From Brugia malayi (lineage: Eukaryota; Nematoda; Chromadorea; Rhabditida; Onchocercidae), in the NCBI RefSeq assembly GCF_000002995.4, contig NW_025062479.1, positions 124,001 to 188,000 of the forward strand: a stretch of DNA of 64,000 bases, given 5' to 3'. Positions 14,101 through 24,600 of this stretch are shown one piece after another; within the stretch, counting starts at the first letter, position 1, and every line of letters starts with the position of its first letter. Under the pieces are notes generated by a model, which had not been told where the DNA came from, searched no databases, and was given only the letters and a program-made list of their open reading frames with translations. The translations under genes were made by a program, and so were the position numbers.

Positions 14101-15929
14101 GCATAACTGCTGCCAAAATTAAGCGAATATATTTCTCTCCAGTAAAAAAACAGAGAATTTAATATTTACATGGTTTAAAAAGAATGAAATTAATCATTTA
14201 ATTACCATCCAACATTTTTTTGAATATTTTACAATCATAATTATTAAAACTGTCTGTCAGAAGAAGAATGATCACATCGACTTAAAATCAACAAAATTGT
14301 TAATATGTTCAAAATATTTTTATAATGTAAAGAAAATTTTATTTTGCTACCATTTTGAAATGCATATTTTTACAAATTCATTGCCAAAATTAACTGAAAA
14401 TAATATTAGCTAAATGATTTTAAAATTCTAATGCTAAAATTAATAACTATTATTCAATATTGTACTAAGATTATTTTGAAATTTACCACTTTTTCTGTTA
14501 AAAAGAGTTGAAATTTATTATTTCATTACTATATCAGCATTTCAAAGTAATGTTTCAAATATTTTATTTGAAATCGTCCTAGTGAAAAAAAAAAAAAAAA
14601 AAAAAAAGAATTTGCAGCAAGAAGGAAGATCATATCAAATAAAAATGTAATAAGACAAAATGTTAAATGATTTCAATGATTTTTTATAATGTTAAGGGCT
14701 TAAGACAAGGTATTTTCTCTCCGCGAAGTTTGGTAGACTTATGAATTCATTTGCAGCCAAAGGGATTTTATGGTCAAAATAAGGAAAATAGTCCTTCTTG
14801 AGAGACTGTTTGATTTGCAAAACTTTTTTGTGGAAAGTTTGTCAAACATCTTTTAGTTTTGTATAAGCTTTGATGCTCTGAATTTAACCATATTTTTGAA
14901 GCTTTATGATCAATTCCTCATTTCAATACACACGGTATCAATGATGCCTTCTCATGTCAATGCACATGATGCAATGATCAAAGTAGAAAACTGATTTGAA
15001 ATCAAAGATTTGGGATAAATGCGAAGTGAAATATGACCAGCCAAAATGATTAAGTATTTTTTTTGCAAGGATATCAAGCAATATAAATATTTGTGTAACA
15101 TTTGTTTCAACTTTTTCATCCGCTACTGGATAAGCCGTAAGTTGCGTTTATCTCTTGATGCTACGTTATTTGATCATCTTTTCTCGGTAGATCAATCTAA
15201 ATAAGCATTTTTTAAAATTCTGTTTTGGAATGTAATCGAAACGGGAGACGAAATAAAAAATTGAGTGATTCTCACTACATATATCTCGTCTTAATGGATG
15301 AGAAAAAAAGAGGATGAACGAGAAATCTGCACGTTAACGCCTGTCAAAGTTGAAATTTAGAATTTGTTCCACATTGCTGATATCACCGTCATCATAATAC
15401 AGTAAGCAAATGACAAATTTCGTTGTGATATTGTGATTTAGGATTGCTTCCGTAATGGCATAAACATATCAAACTGACAATGAAATGTAAATTGAAAGGA
15501 TTGCTCAAGAAAGATCATTGAATTATGCAAAATGTTGTATATTAGATATTTTTATCATTAAAAGAAGTCTTGCCAATTTTTTTTCTTAAAAAAAAACTTT
15601 TTTTTTCTACAAACAAATGATACAACACGCATAATATGAAGATATAAGATTGAGATCTATCAGAGATTAGAAGAGAGGGGAAGAGAGCAAATAATATCCT
15701 CTGTAAAAAGTAAAATGAACAATTCCTATACACAAAGTAATATGTTGCATATCTTCATGAGTGCAAGAGAATACAGGAAAATAGCAATTATGAAAAGCAG
15801 AAGCGATCAAGTTGATAAAACTGTAGAATAAGTTGAGGCAATGCATCAACCAGTATTGTGATTATATCTATAAAGGAAATAAATCATACTAATTGGGTTA
15901 ATAGTGTGTTGTTGATGTGAGGAGAGTTG
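7442..15929. other. Long AT-rich intergenic region
   Basis: About 8.5 kb with no convincing gene on either strand. It contains many A/T runs of 10-35 bases, for example the A-run at 11142-11171. It also holds a 29-base tandem duplication near 13.2 kb and two diverged copies of a short segment at about 12.79 and 13.06 kb. Slightly higher complexity between 12.0 and 13.9 kb yields open frames of 60-80 codons, but none has a recognisable domain or flanking splice structure. Confidence 0.5.
13168..13236. repeat. Short tandem duplication (~29 bp unit)
   Basis: The segment GGTTGCAGTTTCGTGATTTT followed by GTTGC occurs twice in direct succession, the copies joined by AAAT. A short extra GGTTGCA lies just before the first copy. 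Confidence 0.9.
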
Positions 15930-15930
15930 A

Positions 15931-16000
15931 GGTGGGTGTAGCCAAGTGGTTTTCGGTGTTGCTATGCAGGGGCTCGGGTCCTTCTATCCTAGCCGTATTA
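15931..16000 (+). pseudogene. Degenerate tRNA-like stretch
   Basis: GGTGGGTGTAGCCAAGTGG resembles the acceptor and D-arm of a bacterial glutamine-type tRNA. A T-arm-like GGCTCGGGTCC follows about 45 bases later. The anticodon stem cannot be folded convincingly and the 3' acceptor strand is lost. It would be a remnant at the left edge of the bacterial insert, or coincidence. Confidence 0.25.
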
Positions 16001-16114
16001 AGGTTGGTGGTGGTGTAAAAGTTAGAAGATGATTTTCTAATAAGTTGGGGTTGGTTATTAAATTATATATTAATCTATAATATTAACATTTATAAATAAA
16101 ACGGTTGTGTGGAA

Positions 16115-16290
16115 AGTAGTAACTGTAACGCTGATGCAATAAAAATCTTAAGAGGTCATGATGCTGTAAAGAAGTATGCAGGTATGTACATGTAGGGTCT
16201 GGTTTGTTGTGCATCTATGAGGTTGTTGATAATGAGATATAAATGAGTTTTTAGCTGGGGTATTGTGACAAAATTGAGGTTCATAATGGT
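16115..16290 (+). pseudogene. gyrB: GyrB/ParE N-terminal fragment, bacterial, broken
   Basis: Translation with frame changes gives NADAIKILRGHDAVKKYAGMY, then YEVVDNEI, then YCDKIEVHNG. This is the N-terminal ATP-binding (GHKL) region of type II topoisomerase B subunits: family pattern LxGLxAVRKRPGMYIG, then HHLVYEVVDN, then LAGYCD. At least one stop (TAG after GMYM) and two frame shifts separate the blocks. GyrB and ParE cannot be told apart from so short a piece. It is probably derived from Wolbachia and is not translated. Confidence 0.72.
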
Positions 16291-16484
16291 CTAAACTCTT
16301 CTCACTATAACTCATGAGATTACCTGTAAATCAACATCCTATTTTATAACATATTTAGATTGGAAATTAAATGCATTTCACTTTAAAATTGCACGTAAAA
16401 CGTTGTATTTAACTTTATAAATACACGTAGTGCATACCATTCTATATATTGTAATTTTAAAACGAGCACTCCCTTGAATTTGTT

Positions 16485-16824
16485 TAGTAAGCACGCAGGC
16501 TACAAAATGATGTTAACGTTATAGAGGACTTATCAAAGATATAAAGAAAGATAAAGAAATTGGATGGGCATTGCTCCTCATGATGTTATTTTGGTTCTTG
16601 ATGCGACTACCGGTCAAAATACATAATTAGAGGCATTTGCTAAAATGGTTAGTTAGTGTTACAGGATTAATTATTATAACAAAGCTAGATGATGCTGGGA
16701 GGAGTGTTGATTGGACTTGTAGAAACTTATAAATTTACGCGCTATAGGAATTGTTAAGAGTATAGAGGACCTGAGGGAGTTCACTAATAAAGAATTTGCT
16801 AAAGCGTTATTCAGCTGTGATTAA
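16485..16824 (+). pseudogene. ftsY: FtsY (SRP receptor) C-terminal fragment, bacterial, broken
   Basis: The pieces in order are RLQNDVNVIEDLSKI, PHDVILVLDATTGQNT, VTGLIITKLDDAGRSV and SIEDLREFTNKEFAKALF, ending at a stop near 16824. These match the end of the NG GTPase domain of FtsY: DTAGRLQ, then VLDATTGQN, then the TKLDG guanine-specificity motif, then EDLxxF...FxxALF. Frameshifts and stops (TAA after QNT, TAG within MVS) break the frame. The order and spacing of the motifs are as in an intact gene, so this piece is colinear and decayed by point changes and small indels. Confidence 0.82.
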
Positions 16825-17267
16825 TTAAAGATCTCCTTTAATTCTTTTATGTGGCCAAGCTTAATTATTTCGATATGTGAGGAGAGTAATTGCCATTTTA
16901 AGGCATAATTGCTTCTTTAAATCCTTTTTTTTTCCTTCTTTATCCTCAGATTAGCATATGAGATATGTCTAATCTTACCTAAAAGTGCAATTTCACGTTC
17001 ATGCTATTGAAGTTGACAGCGGTAAACTTACTATGCTTGAAATAAGAGAGAGATCAACCGATGGTTCTTGTATTTTCAACCCACAAGAAATTGCTTAATT
17101 ATTTTTGAGCATATATATGTATCGATCTTGCATTGGATAAAAGTTTTGGTAGATAGAGTACCTAAAATCATGGGGATTTCTTTTTCTTCTTAGAGTTATT
17201 GAAAGTAACAAACTCCTTTATTTAAAGCCGAAGTTTTGCTACCCTCTATTTTAATAATTTAAAATTA

Positions 17268-17660
17268 ATGATTATAAACAAAAACGAATTTTTGTTTTTT
17301 CCACTTGGAGGGGTGAACAGGATTGAGATGAATGTTAGCCTGTATCATTACCGAGGCAAGTGGATTATGATTGACCTTGGTATTGGTTTTGCAGATGAAA
17401 CTATGCCAGGTATTGAGCTATTAATTGCTGATGTAAGTTTTATTGCTCAAGGGAAGGAAGATTTATTTGGAATAATACGCATGCACATGAAACCATTACG
17501 ATGCAGTGCCTTAACTGTGGAAAGAGTTACAATGTCCCAGATATACAACAAAGTTCACGACTAATTTTCTCAAGGAAAAACTGAAGGAATTTCTGCTAGA
17601 AGGTATGGTATCTGTGAAAGAGGTGGATATAAACGGCAGTATAAATTTAAGTCCTTTCAA
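17268..17660 (+). pseudogene. rnj: Ribonuclease J N-terminal fragment, bacterial, broken
   Basis: RNase J is a metallo-beta-lactamase-fold RNase. The first ~65 codons from ATG 17268 are still open: NKNEFLFFPLGGVNRIEMNV, LYHYRGKWIMIDLGIGFADE and MPGIELLIADVSFI. These match the family start (LGGxxEIGMN...DxGxxF). The catalytic HxHxDH motif should follow at about 17480; here it is damaged (MHMNHYDA after a frameshift). Beyond the shift another frame reads YTTKFTTNFLKEKLKEF and then VKEVDINGSINLSPF, so homology continues to about 17660. It is truncated there by the join to the radA fragment. The open 98-codon frame cannot make an active enzyme. Confidence 0.85.
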
Positions 17661-17689
17661 CAGCCTTACAACAAAATGTAATTGTGAAT

Positions 17690-18126
17690 TTTCCGTTGTA
17701 TCAACTATCTTGGTCCAGCGGTCACAGATGTTCCATAGTACCCACGTTGTTAACACTTGAACTTCCATCAAAACCGGTCTGGAATCCTCAATTCCTACAA
17801 ATGCAGCACTGTCAACAACTTCTCTATCGTCAGTATTACCTGTTACCAAATAATGATGATGGATTTTAATAGGTAATAATCCAGCTTCAGACATTTCAAA
17901 ATACCACTTCATTTGTAAAACCAAATCTATTTTTATAACATGCAAAATACGGCAATGATTGCTGTTTTCATCCTCAAAATACAGTATGCATTACGTCCAC
18001 CATACCTTCTAAAATTTTTGGTCCTGCTATTTGCCTGTCCTTAGTTATATGGCCAACTATTAAAAAATAAATCCTGTGTTGTTTTACAAGAATGGTTAAA
18101 TCATGAACACAAGTATGTTTTTTAAA
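17690..18126 (-). pseudogene. radA: RadA (Sms) C-terminal fragment, bacterial, broken
   Basis: Read on the minus strand from 18126 it gives VHDLTILVKQ, then IVGHITKDRQIAGPKILEGM, then after a frame change YFEMSEAGLLPI, and then SAAFVGIEDSRPVLMEVQVL. This is the RadA DNA-repair ATPase order: IGHVTKxGxIAGPxxLEHMVDxVLYFEG, then FEMxxxGL, then the Lon-like domain start EGxRPxLxEVQAL. At least two frame changes are visible near 17.95 kb. Weak similarity continues to about 17690. It faces the RNase J fragment, with both genes truncated at the join, so the insert is rearranged and does not look like a simple colinear copy. Confidence 0.8.
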
Positions 18127-19808
18127 GTGCCTGTGCTGATGTAATTTTACTATCATACATTGTAATAGTTAAAATTAATAGTCAAATTCATTTTTTTTTT
18201 TGATAGAAATATGTATTGATTTAGGTTAACAAACATTGTATTTTATGATTTATTTACCGTTTCATCATTTACAATTGATATTTAATTGTTTTTATAATTA
18301 TATTGGGGTAAAAAACTTCCCAAAAACTGGAAGATCATGTCGATTTTTAAGCAAAATGCATAAAAAATCCATAATTAATCCATAATTCAATGAAATTTCG
18401 ATTTTGCTACTATTCAAGAACCATAAAATTATTAAATTTATTGTGCAAACTAATCGAATATTAAATTTGTAACATTAAATGACATTAAATTTGTAAATAA
18501 AATAAAATTTTAATGTCAAAAAAAAATTAAAATCATCACTAATTGCAAATTTTATCAATTTCTACAATGAATGATTTTTCCAAAGTTATTTTTTAAAACT
18601 TTCTTTTATGCATAAATTGTCAAATATCCCCGACATAATGTATGCGCATCAAGGGCAATGCAAATAAAAGTAATCAATTAAGTTCAAATTATATTTATTT
18701 TTAAATGAATTATATTTTTGCAATACTTTTTTTCACTTAATTAAAATGGAATTTGAAAAAAATTAAGAATTTTTTCAGTATTAAATTTACAAAAACTCTT
18801 AGAAATTGTCAAAATTTTCCAGAGATCCATACCGAAACTTGTGATTAAGATTAATTTTATCGTCAAAAATTAGTTGAAATCATTGCTAATTACAAATATT
18901 GTTAACTTTTACATTGTAAGGTTGATCCAAAATGAATTTATTAAACTTTTTTTTGCACAAATTGTCAAATATCCACGACAGAATGTGAGCAAAGCAAGTA
19001 CAATGCAAATAAAATAAAGTTCAACAGTTTTTTGCATATTGAACTTAAGTCAGTTAATTAATAATCAGCAATTATAAAAATATGCTAAAAATCTATCTTA
19101 GCTTTTTTTTTTTTTTTTTTTATAATACCACTTTTCACCTCGTGTTCGCCACTTTTGTTACATATTATTAAGAGAATACTTTCCTCTCACTTACGTATTT
19201 TTTATTACCTTTTGGCATGATAAATCGTTTGCTGTGAATTCGAATTTTACTGTTAGTTTGTTGTTTATGCATTTCTGCGATTCATGGAATATTAAATGGA
19301 GACAAAAAATAAATCATTAATTGGTCACTGCATTCTGATGTCTCGAAAACATCTGATTGCTACACGCCTTTTCTCATGCTTGTGAAGAATGCCCAAATTG
19401 TGTCTCATTTTCTAGAATGAAAATTTTTAGTTGTTTTATAGCGCTAAAAAAATGATTAACAGTATTTGGCTTTGTGGGGGAATGATATGCTTTTCTGCAT
19501 GTTTTTCGTTTTAGAAAAACAAGATAATTTGACTAAAAGTGTTTTTTTTTTTTTTTTTTTTTTTATTTCTTTCGCTGTTGATATTTTCGATGTTTGTTGA
19601 AGTATCTTAAAGCGTTATTGTCACTTTTTAAGCAGTTGGTTTTTAGGTTATGGGCAGCTGCTATGCATTAAGTGCACGATATGAAAAGAAATAAATATAC
19701 AGTATGAATGAGTTAAATAAACTTTGTATTGTCACTCAGCGGTTACAAATGTTTTGTAATGCTATTTCAGGCTAATATATGTGTTTAAAATTTTGCTAAA
19801 TTTGCAAA
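18127..19808. other. AT-rich spacer with diverged direct repeat
   Basis: No gene seen. Two diverged copies of a ~170-base segment lie at about 18506-18690 and 18850-19028. Long T-runs occur at 19101-19120 and 19542-19564. The right end is probably the 3' UTR of the zinc-finger gene. Confidence 0.6.
18506..19028. repeat. Diverged direct repeat (two ~170-bp copies)
   Basis: Copy 1 (about 18506-18690) and copy 2 (about 18850-19028) share colinear blocks: a GTCAAAAA block, AAATCATxxCTAATTxCAAAT, AAATTGTCAAATATCCxCGA and CAATGCAAATAAAA. The order is the same in both and the offset is about 345 bases. The divergence suggests an old duplication or two copies of a repeat family. Confidence 0.75.
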
Positions 19809-20272
19809 CTAACGAGATTTTGTTTTGCAGATCTTCTTGTGATGTTGCAATGTAATCCTGGTGGCGAAGAATTTGCCACAACCCTCACATTGAGGCTTAG
19901 GTTCATGCGTCTGTTTGTGACTGCGAAATGATGAATCATGGTGGAATGTCCTCCCACAACCGGGCACTTTGCATTCATAGATGAAAGGTTGACCATGTGT
20001 CTTCCTATGTGTTATATATTCCTTGTAGCTTTTCGCGATCACAGCACACCCAGGATAGAGGCATTCATAGCTTCGTTTATCTAAAAAACTTTTAAGATAT
20101 TTGCTTTTGCAATTAATGAAATTGAAGAACTATAATAGAACGAAAAGTCGTTGCGCAATTCATCATCACCTGTTTCTGATCTTTCATTGGTATTTCCCCT
20201 GCAGTAGTGGATATTCGAGCTATCCAAAAAATGTTTGTTATCGTTATTGCACTCTTTAGTATTTCCATTCAT
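19809..20272 (-). CDS. Small C2H2 (TFIIIA-like) zinc-finger protein
   Basis: Two exons, 20272-20170 and 20080-19809, join in phase 1 (donor ACAG|GTGATG, acceptor TTTTTTAG|AT) to give 124 residues if ATG 20272 is the start. An Asn/Glu-rich leader of about 35 residues is followed by three fingers. Finger 1 starts CLYPGC and ends ITHRKTH, finger 2 starts CKVPGC and ends RSHKQTH, and finger 3 starts CEGC and ends LQHHKKIC. The C-x4-C spacing of the first two fingers is TFIIIA-like. The third ends in Cys, so it is CCHC-like. It is probably a nuclear DNA- or RNA-binding protein; the target is unknown. The frame stays open upstream of the chosen ATG, so a further 5' exon is possible. It lies head to head with the plus-strand gene at 20471. 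Confidence 0.8.
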
Positions 20273-20470
20273 TTCCAGAAAATCCTTTGTACTTTTAGAG
20301 TAAACCGCTTTAATCGCAGCAAACAAATAGAATTGAAGGAGTTCAGTAATGCATTTTAATGCAGTTTGTAATATTACCTAATATACGGAATTATGATAAT
20401 TTAATTGTAAATTTCATTTTTATGCCACTAGAATGTAAGATCGATTATTGTACGGAGAACGTTCGCTGGA

Positions 20471-21675
20471 ATGCGGTTGCATTTGGCAATCGTTGTTGCT
20501 GTGCTGCTGATGGTGTCACAGATAAGCTCGAATAACATCATCCTGCATCACTTATCACTTTTCATAGAGCAGCACTGGTATAATAATGTACGTAGTCGAA
20601 GTTTAAATTTAAAAGTTGCTATCTTTGCAGCGAAACAATGAATGCATTAGTGACAGAGTGAGATGAGTTGTTTTCAAGAAATTACTGGACCGTTATAGAT
20701 GCTTCAGGATCCTGGAAATCACGATGTGGCATTTATATAATATTAATGTTACAGATATCACAGATATATCGATTAAATGATTGCAAATATTCAAAAGTAA
20801 AAGTGGAAGCTTCCAAGAAGATCTTTATCATTGTTAGCAGGACGAATTGGTGCAATGAAGTTATCAAAATGATATTTGGCGCAAGTGCGAAAGCAATGAG
20901 GAAGAGCTCAAGTGTGATTGCATGGGCTACACCATACAATTACAGCAGATCGATAGATCAAGTAAATAAGATAATATAAATCTATTTGTTTATGATGACT
21001 GATTAATTGACAACAAAAAGAGGTGTACCAGAATTGATCTTAATTAATTGTAATTGCTATGAGAAAGAAAACAAATTTGTTCGAACTATTTCGTTGCATC
21101 AGAGTTAAATGATTTCGAGTATTGCTGCTAAATTAAAAGTTTAAAATGTTTTGCTCAAAGGAATTGTTTCTGCACCAATAACTGATTTTGCTTCATTTTA
21201 CCTCAGGAAATATTTATAGCCTAACAGGTGCCATGATGATGCATACTTTGATAACGCTACCAGAACTGCCTATGGATTAGCTAAAGTGGATTTGTTTTGC
21301 CGTAGAAGACGATTAAATTTTTTGCCACGGATTTGGAAACGATCTTTTCAGGAAAATAATCAGAAGAAGCATGAGCATCAACCATTCAGAGGTTTTCCTA
21401 AGTGAACTTCATTAAAAACCCATCACTTCATTACTCCTTATCAAATGCCAATAATTCGAGAGATTTGTCTATTTCTCACTTTACTTAAAACAAATATCAT
21501 TTTATAGGCGAATTTTTTAGTTGGTATTCATGAAAGCAACGAAAGTCTTATCACAATTACAATGGGCGTGTTGTTGTACGCCATTTTGGGAGTGTGCTTT
21601 TTGGCCGGCAACTTGGCATACCTGTTCGGAATATTCATTGTTTATGACTCATCAGTTGTTGAAGAAGTGAGTTGA
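20471..21675 (+). CDS. Secreted/type I membrane protein, unknown family
   Basis: Four exons are modelled at 20471-20587, 20755-20961, 21220-21391 and 21521-21675. All phases fit and give 216 residues. The start is well supported: MRLHLAIVVAVLLMVSQISS is a classic signal peptide and is followed by a strong donor (GTACGTAG). The predicted ectodomain has scattered Cys, one NAT glycosylation site and an RRRR run. A single hydrophobic segment (ITMGVLLYAILGVCFLAGNL) lies about 30 residues from the C-terminus. I do not recognise the family. The second exon rests on frame and phase alone, and other acceptors in the same region are possible (20680, 20692). A stop also lies at 21403-21405 if the third intron is not removed, which would give a secreted form without the anchor. 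Confidence 0.5.
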
Positions 21676-24600
21676 CTTTTTAACTGCTAAGAATATATGA
21701 CAGATGAAAAGCAATACAACGAGTGGATGTCATTGTTGAGTCATTATTTGACTTTAATGATTTCTGTGTAAGTGCTTGCGCCATTGCCGATTTGTAGGGA
21801 ATGCCGAGCAAATTTGAGTTCATAGTTGTGAGGGAAGGAGGATGTTAAATTGAGAAAAACCAGGGGAAATAAAGGAAGAGGTAATAATGGAATAGCTTTC
21901 AGGACAAAAAAGGATCGTCAAGCGACGAGTCACAATAGATGAAGTGATAAGGATGACACGAAAGATCAAGGCAAAATTGAACTCGCACGTGAGAAAATGT
22001 TAAAATAATGTTAAATGCAGTAAAAAAGGATGATAATGCATAATCAAAAACGATGCATGCTCATGTTATCCAACTTTTCATTTTCATCTGTTTCCGGTCT
22101 ATATGTATAGCACACATTTCATTGGAAATTATCATCATCATTGGAAACAAACATGAAAAATAATTGACGAACGATTTCCAGCTTAGATATGCTACATTAG
22201 GGCAAAAAATTGTTAATTGCAATGTTAGTTGTATTTCATTTTGCAACAGTGTATCCTTCGGTTCAGTCGTACCAGTTAATCTACTCCTCAGTTTGATAGC
22301 AGTGTTGATAAAAGAATCTTTTTTTCTTAATCTTAACGCTGCTATTTGAGAACTTACTGCTTTCGTTGACCTCTTCCAAGACACAAAACAGTAATACAGG
22401 TCTAGAGAAAGAATGTTTTCTGAGGACAGAAGAGCACATAAAGTATGCAAATATATAGTAGTCTAATTTTTAAGTGTATAGGATAAGTGTTCAATCAAAA
22501 ATCTTTCCATAAACACAAAAATATGGAAAACACAACATTGAATATTTTGCTTCTCGAAGATTTTAAATCTCGATTCTACTCAGACAAGAAAAAATCATTA
22601 TTGATCGAGTTTAAAAAAGTTTAGCTGAGTGTTTTTGAAGTTGATTACTCGCAACCTATTATAATTCACCATATTTGATTATTTGTTCCACTAGAAACTT
22701 TAATAATTTCTCATCTGTTACATATTTTGCTTGTTATCCTTAAATTGAATTTCTATTATTCATACTCTTCGAGTAATATTAGAACATTTTCTTCTCCAAA
22801 TTCCTTCCTTTCTTAACTCATTTGTTCCTCCTGCTATATATATATATATATTTATTTATTTTTTCTTTTTTCGAATTTGCTAATTGCTGGTAGATCAATG
22901 ATTTGTTAAAATGAATGCAAAGAAATAAATCAGAAAAGTCACAATCTGTCTCTTCCTTACTTTAATTCTGTGCGAACCGGTATATTCCTCCAGGATTCCT
23001 AATTTTCTACGATATATGACCCACACAGTATATCTTATAATTGCTAATCATTTCCGAAGCGCAAGTAATATAGGAAAATATAAAAAAAAATTTCATCACT
23101 TCAGGAAAGTCTTAGCTGGGGACCTTCAGATTCATACGAAACATTGTGTAGACTGCAGAAACAGATGAACTGATAGCTTCTTTCAGTTTAACGAGCATTT
23201 TGTGTACTCCTACATGAAGCAGAACTGGCGACTAACCAGATTTCCAAAATGGCATAAGCAGAAGATACATGTAAATTCTGAATTTGTTCTAGTGTGTGTG
23301 ACATGCGTAGATTTTGAAGAGTTAAAAATTCTTTATTTAACGCTGAATAACCCTAAAATTGAAAAATACAGTTTCATTACAGACTGTGCCAATGCTACAT
23401 ATTTCATTGCTCTTTACTGCTGCGATAGTGAACAGTCATTGCACTGCTAGGAAATTTGCTCTTTCATTGCTTGAAAATTCAATTTATTCAAAATTATTTT
23501 CATATTTTTGCAAATTTATCTGAAACTTTTGATTAAAACAGTAACTGCTACACGTTGGATACATGAGATAATCTAGATCAGATCCTAGCTGCAAATTAAA
23601 TGATCTAAATCTGAACGAAGTAGATCTCCTTCCTACGTTTTTACTGTAATCCTTTACTATTTCCAGCTTGATATTTAAATCTTAAATTATTTTCCTCTTT
23701 CTTTGTTTACATTATGATTGCGACAGTTCTTAAGCGTAACAAAGAATTTATTATCACCATTTCCAGTTTAACAATATATATGTGTTGCTATAAAACAAAA
23801 TGATACAAGAATCAAAAAGGAATGTAAATTAGATTATACTGTAGCTTCTGTCAATAAAGGAAATATATTCCTGTGTTAATCCACATATTTACATCCAAGT
23901 TTACCCGAGATTAGCAAACTTCTTCCAAAAATAATAAATTTTTCAACTACATTCCCTGCCATCTTCCTTTGTCATCTTTATTTTTTTCCACTTGGCATAT
24001 CACAAGTTGAGGTGGAGCAAATGAATATTTGCTGAAGACAAATGGAAGAAATAGTGGACAAGCTTATTTGTACTTCACTGGTTAGAAGTATGCACAGAAT
24101 TGGTCAGCAAACTCTAGCAGATCTTAGTTCGAGCAATAAGCCGATTACAAAAGTAGAGATGCAAACAAAGTAGCTGAAAATAGTTGTACACTTATGTATT
24201 CTAATGGAAGACAAAGTTGGCTTATAAAAAGTCCTTTGGATGCTGGGAGAAGAACAAGTGAAAAATTTTATAAGAACCAATGTAAGTTTTGGTGATGAAA
24301 TTAATTAGCAGAAGAACAATCCTTAAGGCTTTTCAGTTGTATACGCATTAAGTTTGAAAAAGAGAAAAAAAAAACGGTAATGAATTTGATGGCAGTAAGA
24401 GAAAAGATAGATGAGTAATAATAGGGTACTCAAACAGTAAAAAGAATAGTTTATCGAAATGACCGTAATCTCCCAACTATGAAAGAGTTTACGAAAGGAA
24501 GGAAAGAGAAAGCTCAAAAGTTCATTATAGCAATGAGGAGTGGATGGTAGTGACTGCTGCGTGTTAATTATTAAAGAGGAACATGATGCATATGACAAAT

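Larger units (their letters stand above)
15930..18126. mobile_element. Wolbachia-like nuclear insert (nuwt), mosaic and decayed
   Basis: About 2.2 kb of bacterial-type sequence inside nematode DNA. It contains fragments of four bacterial genes: gyrB/parE, ftsY, RNase J and radA. The first three are on the plus strand and radA is on the minus strand. All carry internal stops or frameshifts, so the block is non-functional and old. Filarial genomes are known to carry transferred Wolbachia DNA. The wording of the fragments (for example DLGIGFADETMPGIELLIAD in RNase J) fits Anaplasmataceae, although I could not run a search. The boundaries are approximate: the left edge is placed at a tRNA-like stretch and the right edge where radA similarity ends. 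Confidence 0.82.

Noticed and set aside
17511..17945. 144-codon minus-strand frame as a nematode gene
   Set aside because: Most of it is the RadA fragment followed by a tail that runs antisense through the RNase J fragment. It is part of the bacterial insert, not a gene.
22061..22450. 129-codon minus-strand frame
   Set aside because: No recognisable domain, no splice context, and a second frame is open on the other strand.
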